Positions 58,039-64,000 of a stretch of DNA of 64,000 nt are shown here, one piece after another. This DNA is from Anaerolineae bacterium. GTDB taxonomy: Bacteria; Chloroflexota; Anaerolineae; Anaerolineales; Villigracilaceae. The number at the start of each line of letters is the position of its first letter. The first letter of the stretch is position 1. The notes beneath the pieces are model-generated. The model worked only from the letters and a program-made list of their open reading frames with translations, did not search any database and was not told where the DNA came from. The stretch covers positions 1-64,000 of the forward strand of contig JABGOQ010000085.1 of assembly GCA_018645405.1 (NCBI GenBank). Reading direction: 5' to 3'. A program made the position numbers and the translations under genes.

Positions 58039-59202
58039 TTAAACCCTTTCGAGAATAGTCGCGGTTGCCATGCCATGGCCAATGCACATAGTCTGCAAGC
58101 CAAAGCGGGATTTGCGGCGTTGCATTTCGTGGACAAGTTTTGTCATCAGGATCGCACCGGTTGCACCAAGGGGATGTCCTTGTGCAATCGCGCCGCCGTT
58201 GGGATTCACTTTTTCCATATCAACATCAAGTTCTTTTGCCCAAGCTAAGACAACGCTGGCAAAGGCTTCGTTAATTTCTATTACATCCATATCATCTAGA
58301 GTCAAGCCATTGGTCATTTCCAAGACTTTTTTCGTTGCGGCGATGGGACCATCGAGGGCTAGAACGGGGTCAGTACCAACGACAACGCGCGCCAAGACGC
58401 GGGCAATGGGCATTAAATTATAGCGTCCCACTGCATCGGCAGAGGCGAGCAATAGTGCGCCTGCCCCATCACTAATTTGGGAGGCGTTGCCAGCGGTAAC
58501 GGTGCCATCTTCTTTGAAGGCGGGGGCTAATTCGCCCATTTTCTGACGGTTTGGTCGACGACGCACACCTTCGTCTGCATGAAAGAGATAGGACTTTCGC
58601 TTCCCGTTTTCTGATTCGGGAATCGTTAACGGTAAAATTTGTCCGCCGAAATAGCCCGCATCCATAGCGGAAGCAGCTTTCTCATGAGAGCGAAACGCAA
58701 AATCGTCCTGCTCCTCTCGCGTCAGATTCCATTTTTCGGCCATCATTTCTGCGCTAATCCCCTGATGGACTAAATCGTGGGGAATGGATTTGGGGAATTC
58801 ATCTGGATAATCCGCCCCAAGCATTTGATGCGACATCATTTCTGTACCGCCTGCCAAAACAAGATCGGCGTCGCCCGCGAGAATGGCTTGCGAGGCAAAG
58901 TGAACAGCCTGCTGGCTTGATCCGCACATACGATTGATGCTGATAGCGGGGACATGCACGGGGAAATTGGCATTTAGCGTAGCAAGGCGCGCCAGATTTG
59001 CACCCTGGTCGCCGATGGGGGTGACGACGCCCCAAATCACATCGTCGAGGCGTTTGGGGTCGATGCCTGCGCGACGGATAGTTTCTGCCATTACTTTCGA
59101 GGCGAGGTCAACAGGAGCGAGGGGATAAAGCGCGCCCGATTCTTTGCCAAGAGCTATGGCAGAGCGGAGCGCGGAAACGATAAAGACGTCGGTATCAGAC
59201 AT
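58039..59202 (-). CDS. Thiolase (acetyl-CoA acetyltransferase)
   Basis: Cleaves or condenses acyl-CoA/acetyl-CoA in fatty-acid degradation or acetoacetyl-CoA formation. The nucleophile is C93 in ISINRMCGSSQQAV; the second active-site block is GGAIAQGHPLGATGA, and CIGHGMATATI stands in for the usual GGGxGxA end. The ATG at 59202 is preceded by AAGGATCCCC; an ATG at 59283 in frame would add 27 atypical residues and is rejected. At 387 residues it is the standard size. The gene is divergent from a NUDIX gene and not in an obvious beta-oxidation operon. Confidence 0.92.
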   Translation of the reverse strand: MSDTDVFIVSALRSAIALGKESGALYPLAPVDLASKVMAETIRRAGIDPKRLDDVIWGVVTPIGDQGANLARLATLNANFPVHVPAISINRMCGSSQQAVHFASQAILAGDADLVLAGGTEMMSHQMLGADYPDEFPKSIPHDLVHQGISAEMMAEKWNLTREEQDDFAFRSHEKAASAMDAGYFGGQILPLTIPESENGKRKSYLFHADEGVRRRPNRQKMGELAPAFKEDGTVTAGNASQISDGAGALLLASADAVGRYNLMPIARVLARVVVGTDPVLALDGPIAATKKVLEMTNGLTLDDMDVIEINEAFASVVLAWAKELDVDMEKVNPNGGAIAQGHPLGATGAILMTKLVHEMQRRKSRFGLQTMCIGHGMATATILERV

Positions 59203-59269
59203 TGGGGATCCTTTTTTGGGTGCTATACTTTGTGGGTTTATGGTATCACGAATATGGTGAATAAAACGA

Positions 59270-59806
59270 ATGAAACTACTCAAAACTATCTATCGATATA
59301 AAAAGATAAATATCAAAGGCAAAACTTTTCTGCGCGAGGCGGTCCGTGGAATCATTTTTCGTGAGGGAAAGTTGCTGATGATCTACTCACCCGTCAACGG
59401 GGATTATAAATTTCCCGGCGGAGGGGTGGATGCAGATGAATCGTATCACGAAGCATTGCATCGCGAGATCAACGAGGAGGCCGGTGCGACAGTGATAGCG
59501 ATTACAGGGGAGTTTGGCAAAATGTTGGAATACTCAAATGCAATAGAAGAAGATTATGAGACATTCAAGATGTATTCCTATTATTATTTCTGTAAGATCG
59601 AGAAGGGTTTTGGCGTACAGCGTTTAGATGATTATGAAGAAGAGTTGGGATTTAGACCCATTTGGGTAGATATAGAAAGGGCGTTAGAAACGAATAAAAA
59701 ACTCTTGGCAGAATCAAATCCCGCCCCACGGTGGACGAGACGGGAGGTCTTTGTTTTGGAGATGTTGAGAAAAAATCTGGGCAAAATCTCTTTGACAAGA
59801 AAATAA
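59270..59806 (+). CDS. NUDIX hydrolase
   Basis: Nucleoside-diphosphate-X hydrolase. The NUDIX box begins with GGGVDADESYHEALHREINE and continues EAG, so the metal-binding RExxEE-type segment appears as REINEEAG, close to the G-x5-E-x7-RE-x2-EEx-G form. The substrate is unknown. The 178-residue protein has a basic N-terminus that precedes the domain by about 20 residues. It is 2 bp upstream of the cytochrome gene, so they are probably co-transcribed. Confidence 0.87.
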   Translation: MKLLKTIYRYKKINIKGKTFLREAVRGIIFREGKLLMIYSPVNGDYKFPGGGVDADESYHEALHREINEEAGATVIAITGEFGKMLEYSNAIEEDYETFKMYSYYYFCKIEKGFGVQRLDDYEEELGFRPIWVDIERALETNKKLLAESNPAPRWTRREVFVLEMLRKNLGKISLTRK

Positions 59807-59807
59807 T

Positions 59808-60998
59808 ATGACTAAATCAAATCTGCAAGAAAAAAAGATACCGAGTGGAGTCAAGTTCCTGATGATTGCTTTGGGCCTTCTTTTGGTGTTGTTTTTTGCG
59901 ATTGGCATGCCCCCTATTGCAGGTGATCCAGAAATTGCTGAAAAAGATTGGGAAGCTGAAGCGGCAGGAAGCGCGGAGCTACCACGCGACTGGCCTAATA
60001 TTGATACCGATATTGATCCTGAGCTTGCCAACCTCGGCTACCAACTTTTCTTTGATCCGATCTTGTCTGCTGATAATGATCTATCTTGCGCACACTGTCA
60101 CCACCCTGATAAAGGCTTTGGTGATGGTTTGACTGTAACTCAAAACGCCGCAGGCGAAAAACTCAACCGCCATTCTTCTTCTCTTTGGAATATTGTCTAT
60201 GTCCCCAGTCTCTTCTGGGATGGGCGCGTTGATACTTTGGAAGAGCAAACACGAATCCCGCTCCTTGCCGCTAATGAGATGAATCAAAACCCTGAAGAAT
60301 TAATCGTAGAATTAGAAGCTATAGATGTTTACGTCGCTGCCTTTGATGCTCTCTTTGATGACGGTGTAACATTTGATAATCTGACAACAGCCATCGCAGA
60401 GTTTGAACGAACCTTGATCAGTAATGGCTCCGCTTTTGATGCTTACGCCGAAGGTGATTTGGATGCAATGAGTGCCCAACAACTGCGCGGGTTGGCTATC
60501 TTTCGCTCAGATACGACACGTTGTATTGGTTGCCATATTGCCCCGGCCTTCACCGATCAAAGTTTTCGAGTAGTCGGCGTCCCTGATAATGGCAGCAACG
60601 ATAAAGGGCGCGGTGATATCACTCCCGGCTTGGAATACGCTTTTAAAGTACCAACGCTGAGAAATGCTGTTTTAAGTGCTCCCTATATGCACAATGGGGA
60701 AATTGTTATCATTGAAGATGTCGTTGATTTTTATGGAAAAGATGCACAGAAATTTGAGCAATCACAGGTAGATTTTCAAGTTGAGATGGGTTTCAATTTG
60801 ACAGAAGATGAAAGAAATGACCTGGTCAGTTTTCTTTACGCATTAGTGGATGAAACTATCCCCGAGGAATATTGGGAGGGGCTCAACTATATTGATGCTG
60901 AAGGGCATATCCTGATCCCTGATTCGGTGCCATCTGGCTCAGATTTTGTAGTCAAGGCTTTTGATAACCCGACACGTGTAGGAGGAGGCACCCAATAA
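59808..60998 (+). CDS. Di-heme cytochrome c peroxidase / MauG-like protein
   Basis: A 396-residue secreted or membrane-anchored di-heme protein. The N-terminal segment (about 16-34) is one hydrophobic anchor. Heme 1 binds at C94-A-H-C97-H98 and heme 2 at C239-I-G-C242-H243. The family segment NRHSSSLWNIVYVPSLFWDG and PYMHNGEIVIIEDVVDFYG mark the cytochrome c peroxidase/MauG superfamily. It could reduce H2O2 or oxidise a protein substrate; the acceptor is unknown. It fits the redox theme. A bidirectional terminator follows. Confidence 0.9.
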   Translation: MTKSNLQEKKIPSGVKFLMIALGLLLVLFFAIGMPPIAGDPEIAEKDWEAEAAGSAELPRDWPNIDTDIDPELANLGYQLFFDPILSADNDLSCAHCHHPDKGFGDGLTVTQNAAGEKLNRHSSSLWNIVYVPSLFWDGRVDTLEEQTRIPLLAANEMNQNPEELIVELEAIDVYVAAFDALFDDGVTFDNLTTAIAEFERTLISNGSAFDAYAEGDLDAMSAQQLRGLAIFRSDTTRCIGCHIAPAFTDQSFRVVGVPDNGSNDKGRGDITPGLEYAFKVPTLRNAVLSAPYMHNGEIVIIEDVVDFYGKDAQKFEQSQVDFQVEMGFNLTEDERNDLVSFLYALVDETIPEEYWEGLNYIDAEGHILIPDSVPSGSDFVVKAFDNPTRVGGGTQ

Positions 60999-61036
60999 TC
61001 AACTCTTCCTGTTTATAATTGAATGGATGAATTAAA

Positions 61037-61071
61037 AACAAAAAGGCTTCCCGAAGGAAGCCCTTTTGTTT
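61037..61071. terminator. Bidirectional terminator
   Basis: ACAAAAAGGCTTCC and GGAAGCCCTTTTGTTT pair over CGAA, closing the cytochrome gene and the convergent small protein gene, whose stop it overlaps. Confidence 0.88.
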
Positions 61072-61231
61072 AGCCTAACCCCAAAAGGGCATCCCCATTT
61101 TCCCAGAGCCAATATCCTCCGCCGCCAACAACAACGAGACAGCAACACAGCATGATCAGAACAATGCCAATAATTAACATGGTATTAGGTTTCTTTTTTT
61201 CTTCAACGGGGGGAACTAAATTGTCGTTCAT
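61070..61231 (-). CDS. Small single-pass membrane protein (53 residues)
   Basis: A short minus-strand frame starts MNDNLVPPVEEKKKPNTM, then has a 20-residue hydrophobic segment with a CCC run, then glycine-rich GGGGYWLW and a polar tail. The ribosome site GGAGG sits five bases before the ATG, which makes the call convincing despite the length. It lies directly 24 bp downstream of a DUF4190 gene on the same strand and may be its functional partner. Confidence 0.65.
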   Translation of the reverse strand: MNDNLVPPVEEKKKPNTMLIIGIVLIMLCCCLVVVGGGGYWLWENGDALLGLG

Positions 61232-61255
61232 ATAAGCCTCCAGATATAAAAGGGA

Positions 61256-61570
61256 TTAGAAATTCATTCCTTCAAGGATGGGTACGGTCATGCCCATTGC
61301 AAGCATTACGCCAATAACGCAGATACAAAGTACAGCGGGGACAAGTTGCAAATATCCCATCACGAGACCAGCAGTCGCCATGCCATCGCCACCTTCTCTG
61401 CCCATACGTTCTTTAATTTCTTTTTTTGCCATATGCCCTGTGATAATGGCAACGAGCGAGCCGAGAAATGGAGCAACTGTCCAGCCTACAATCCCAGCGA
61501 TCAAACTGGCGAGTGCCATTGAGTTGGTTGGCACAGCAGGTGGTGCTTCTTGGTAAGGTTGTTCATTCAT
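61256..61570 (-). CDS. DUF4190-type small membrane protein
   Basis: A 104-residue protein with a proline-rich polar start, two hydrophobic helices (about 17-40 and 67-95) and an intervening basic loop with EIKERMG. The pattern ASLIAGIVGWTVAPFLGSLVAIITGHMAKKEI, read in parts, is the DUF4190 signature. The function is unknown. Its ATG overlaps the stop of the DUF4126 gene by 4 bp, and it forms a small membrane operon with the 53-residue protein. Confidence 0.8.
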   Translation of the reverse strand: MNEQPYQEAPPAVPTNSMALASLIAGIVGWTVAPFLGSLVAIITGHMAKKEIKERMGREGGDGMATAGLVMGYLQLVPAVLCICVIGVMLAMGMTVPILEGMNF

Positions 61571-62151
61571 CTTCTTTCTCCTTGATCTATTTTATTGGCG
61601 TTGGCTTTGCGCCATCTCCACCAAATGAAAGTAATTGTAAGCAACACTAGAATAATACCAATAATTATGGGAATTAGAATAGCCAAAATAGATAAAAATG
61701 TGGATATGACATCTTCTGCGATGCTGACAGGTGTATTCGCCGCCCCGGCAGTTGTGGCTGTTAGCGCGGGACGCACCGCAGCGGACTTGACCGTGTGCAC
61801 GCTTCCGGCTATAAACAACCCGGCGATCATCGACAGGATCGGGCTAATCTCCGTGAGAACATTTGCGCTGGCCGCAAAGGCAATCGCTCCTGCAATGGGT
61901 CGGACAAAGGTCTGGATGATGTCATTAATATGATTAACAGCGGGGATTTTGTCGGCAAAGAATTCGATACTGCCGAGTACGACGAGCACCCCGATCACCC
62001 ACCAGCTTGTGAGCGTATCCCAGGGGGATTGAAGGTTGATCAAATCGGTGAATTTTGCCAACAGGGAGATCGTGAGCAAAGGTATATAAGCGTTCAGCCC
62101 TGCGCTGGCAGATAGCCCGAAGGCAGAAAAGATGCCGGTGAGGAGTTCCAT
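61567..62151 (-). CDS. DUF4126-family membrane protein
   Basis: A 194-residue integral membrane protein with five predicted helices. The segment GLSASAGLNAYIPLLTISLLA resembles the DUF4126 N-terminus, and IAGSVHTVKSAAVRPALTAT is the conserved centre. The function is unknown. It overlaps the downstream DUF4190 gene (ATGA-type), and a palindromic repeat lies just upstream. Confidence 0.82.
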   Translation of the reverse strand: MELLTGIFSAFGLSASAGLNAYIPLLTISLLAKFTDLINLQSPWDTLTSWWVIGVLVVLGSIEFFADKIPAVNHINDIIQTFVRPIAGAIAFAASANVLTEISPILSMIAGLFIAGSVHTVKSAAVRPALTATTAGAANTPVSIAEDVISTFLSILAILIPIIIGIILVLLTITFIWWRWRKANANKIDQGERR

Positions 62152-62178
62152 TTTTTAGTCCTTTCGTTGTCAATATAC

Positions 62179-62278
62179 GTAGGGGCGACCCGTTTTGGAA
62201 AAAAGAAAAATGATATTGTAGACAAAATGTTTAGTGAGAACAAAAACTTTTTTGTACAGAACAAAGGGTCGCACTTAC
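62179..62278. repeat. GTAGGGGCGACCC terminal inverted repeat, 100 bp
   Basis: GTAGGGGCGACCC (62179) pairs with GGGTCGCACTTAC (62266) with two mismatches. The enclosed 74 bp is AT-rich and non-coding. The end shares GTAGGGGCG with the 29-bp palindromes, so a MITE-like relationship is possible. Confidence 0.65.
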
Positions 62279-62285
62279 TAGGTGT

Positions 62286-63098
62286 TTATCCTAATGGAAA
62301 CGCTCCCCAAGTGCCTGTCATTAGTAGGCGAAGAAGGTCAATGACGAGAAGCATGATCAAGGCAAGAGTCAGGCCAGCTGTAAGGGCAAGCCACATTTCT
62401 TTTAGGTTGAAAAAGCTATTTTCCTGACGCATGATCATCATCCAAACGACGCTAAAGATAAGGCTGAGAAGAGCAAGGACGCCGAAAACACTGATGAAAG
62501 CGATTGGATAAAGAATATAGACAGAACCGGATAAAATGCCCAAGTCGACGAGAAGCATAATCCCGATCAGCAAGCCTAAATCACGCCATGTCCCGAGGGC
62601 GGGACGCGTATCCAATTCTTTCCACGCAGTCTGATTGAAGGCGGCGTAGAGGACGGCTCCCATCCCCATCCCCATCCCTGTACCTGTCAGAAGACGGAGG
62701 GTGTTATTCGGGATATAGATATTCGGGATTTGTGGCAATGCACCTTCGTAAGTTTGCTTGATGAGGTAGAGATAAGAATTTGCTCCATCAAATGCCCAGG
62801 CGAGAAAAAACACGACGAGAGCAAGGGCGATTTTCTTGGCTGGCATTCCACCACGTTTTGGTTTAAGAAAAGCAAGAAGAAGTAAAGTCACGCCTGCGCT
62901 GGTAAAAGTACCCGTATCACGCGCGCACATCGGGAGTTGCCGAGCATGAATATGAAAAGAGCGTTCGTCTATGCGATGACAAATAGCGTAACCAACTGCA
63001 TCCGCTTTGCCGAGCAGCCCTGGAGGAGAAATATAGATAAATGCAGCAATCGCAAAAAGTGCAGCGAGAGGAACGATCCAGCGAGTGATTTTTTGCAT
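62286..63098 (-). CDS. DUF2085-type membrane protein
   Basis: A 270-residue integral membrane protein with about eight helices. The family signature ICHRIDERSFHIHARQLPMC followed by ARDTGTF is clear and its Cys and His residues may bind a metal. The ATG at 63098 gives a sensible start; an upstream in-frame extension to 63194 is rejected. Function is unknown. The gene is divergent from a zinc/manganese-type transporter gene and shares its upstream region. Confidence 0.85.
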   Translation of the reverse strand: MQKITRWIVPLAALFAIAAFIYISPPGLLGKADAVGYAICHRIDERSFHIHARQLPMCARDTGTFTSAGVTLLLLAFLKPKRGGMPAKKIALALVVFFLAWAFDGANSYLYLIKQTYEGALPQIPNIYIPNNTLRLLTGTGMGMGMGAVLYAAFNQTAWKELDTRPALGTWRDLGLLIGIMLLVDLGILSGSVYILYPIAFISVFGVLALLSLIFSVVWMMIMRQENSFFNLKEMWLALTAGLTLALIMLLVIDLLRLLMTGTWGAFPLG

Positions 63099-63162
63099 GG
63101 GGTGATTATAGCAGTTTATTTCACAGGTTTTTGCAGATTTTGAGAAAACAAGAAAGGGTTTC

Positions 63163-63191
63163 TTGACGCAGGGAAGCGGTGAAGCTAGAAT
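63163..63191 (+). promoter_or_regulatory. Sigma-70-type promoter for the metal SBP gene
   Basis: TTGACG (63163-63168) and TAGAAT (63186-63191) are separated by 17 bp, the best -35/-10 pair in the window. The ATG at 63232 lies 41 bp after the -10 box. Confidence 0.7.
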
Positions 63192-63231
63192 CAAACTCGA
63201 TAGCGAAAATGATTTTTAATAAGGTAATTTT

Positions 63232-64000
63232 ATGAAGAAAAAACTAGTTTTATTTTTGCTCCTGAGCATTTTTCTCGCATCCTGCAACTCAGAAGTGTCT
63301 TCAAATTCTGATTCAGGGAAACTACAAGTTGTCGCCACAACCAACATCGTCGCGGATGTAGCCCGTCAGGTTGGCGGTGATTTGGTGGATGTGCAGATTC
63401 TCCTCCCTGAAGGCACAGACCCGCATAGCTTTGACCCGACTCCCCAAGATATTGCCAAAGTCGCAGATGCAGATATCATCTTTGCAAATGGTGTTGGGCT
63501 GGAAGCCTTCATTGAAGATCTGCTGGCAAGTGCTGATGCCGAAGAGCGAATTGTCGAAGTCTCGGAGGGCATCCAGTTACTGGAGCATCCGGAAGATGAG
63601 GCAGAGCATAATGAGGAAGAACACGACCACGCCGAACATAAAGGCGACCCGCATACCTGGACAGATCCGAATAATGTCATCATTTGGGTAGACAATATTA
63701 AATCAGAACTTATTGATGCTGAACCCGAAAACGCCACGACTTACACAGCCAATGCCGAAGCATATATTTCAAAACTTAACGAAGTAGATGCCTGGATCAG
63801 GGAAGAGATTTCCAAAATCCCGCCAGAAAACCGAAAGATTATCACAGATCATCGTTTGCTTGGCTACTATGTCGAAGAGTATGGGCTAGAGATGGCCGGG
63901 ACAATTATCCCGGGCTATAGCTCTCTTTCAGAACCTTCGGCACAAGAATTAGCAGAAATCGAAGATCTGATCAGCAAGCTAGGTGTCAAAGCGATATTTG
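63232..64000 (+). CDS. Metal-binding SBP lipoprotein (ZnuA/TroA-like), partial
   Basis: The gene runs off the window; 256 codons are present. A lipoprotein signal with Cys18 (MKKKLVLFLLLSIFLASC) starts the protein. The cluster A-I/ZnuA fold is indicated by VVATTNIVADVARQVGGD, the metal ligands in DPHSFDP and KGDPHTWTDPNN, the later ITDHRLLGYY (second His), and the His/Glu-rich loop between about 119 and 142, which is typical of zinc-type proteins. GAAAATGATTTTTAATAAGG lies upstream. Zinc is more likely than manganese because of the loop, but this is inference. No permease or ATPase is visible inside the window. Confidence 0.9.
   Translation, partial: MKKKLVLFLLLSIFLASCNSEVSSNSDSGKLQVVATTNIVADVARQVGGDLVDVQILLPEGTDPHSFDPTPQDIAKVADADIIFANGVGLEAFIEDLLASADAEERIVEVSEGIQLLEHPEDEAEHNEEEHDHAEHKGDPHTWTDPNNVIIWVDNIKSELIDAEPENATTYTANAEAYISKLNEVDAWIREEISKIPPENRKIITDHRLLGYYVEEYGLEMAGTIIPGYSSLSEPSAQELAEIEDLISKLGVKAIF

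Noticed and set aside
63200-63231. Zur or Fur operator before the metal SBP gene
   Set aside because: An AT-rich half-site-like string is present, but no clear palindrome of the required type could be defined.
63366-63737. 123-codon minus-strand frame opposite the metal SBP
   Set aside because: It is Ser-rich shadow sequence antisense to a clear ZnuA-like frame.

Overview
The window looks like a chromosomal segment of an uncultured Chloroflexota bacterium, most likely class Anaerolineae. This placement rests on recalled family resemblance, not a search: a MscL with a C-terminal zinc ribbon, a giant BTAD/AAA (SARP-like) regulator, a YnjB-type ABC importer, zinc-ribbon membrane proteins, and intergenic spaces full of palindromic elements. 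Coding density is high, many starts lie on or within a few bases of the previous stop, and I see no phage, insertion sequence, rRNA or CRISPR array. One tRNA gene (Gln, UUG) is present.

Layout. 1-8250: mscL, a PcrA-type helicase, a minus-strand operon (deiodinase-like selenoprotein, 6-phosphogluconolactonase, GNAT), a TVP38 membrane protein with a flavin disulfide reductase, and a radical SAM/SPASM protein. 8250-13230: YnjB-type ABC importer followed by a membrane-anchored DsbA-like protein. 13230-19730: DUF2785 protein, membrane proteins, RlmB, a GH1 glycosidase, SRPBCC and GNAT proteins. 19730-24240: a TlpA-type thioredoxin and a DUF3179 lipoprotein with in-frame UGA, then acetyl-CoA synthetase. 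24260-29860: a PAS-UbiA fusion, membrane proteins, an S51 peptidase-like protein and a geranylgeranyl-reductase-like flavoprotein. 29970-34160: recO, cdd, a CBS/CorC protein, glmU, tRNA-Gln. 34220-46680: a response regulator, an SBP lipoprotein, a membrane-anchored Cas4-like nuclease, nadK, recN, the BTAD/AAA regulator and era. 46680-64000: YhhN, msrA, clpC, MazG-like, a degenerate penicillin-binding protein, folP and folK, thiolase, a MauG-like cytochrome, small membrane proteins and the start of a zinc/manganese-type SBP gene that runs off the window.

The most notable content is two genes interrupted by a single in-frame TGA exactly where a redox cysteine belongs. One is a deiodinase-family thioredoxin-fold protein (Thr-Sec-Pro-Tyr-Cys), the other a DUF3179 lipoprotein (Trp-Sec-Pro-Ile-Cys). 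Both give a Sec-Pro-x-Cys motif, and both have a short hairpin whose loop starts 17-19 nt after the UGA, as bacterial SECIS elements do. Together with the TlpA protein, the DsbA-like protein, the TVP38-linked disulfide reductase, MsrA and the di-heme peroxidase-like cytochrome, they suggest a cell that invests in extracytoplasmic thiol/selenol redox chemistry. Other oddities are a class A PBP that has lost the catalytic residues of both domains, a PAS domain fused to a UbiA prenyltransferase, a Cas4-like nuclease with a membrane anchor and no CRISPR, and at least ten families of intergenic palindromes, several of which supply the stop codon of the gene they abut.
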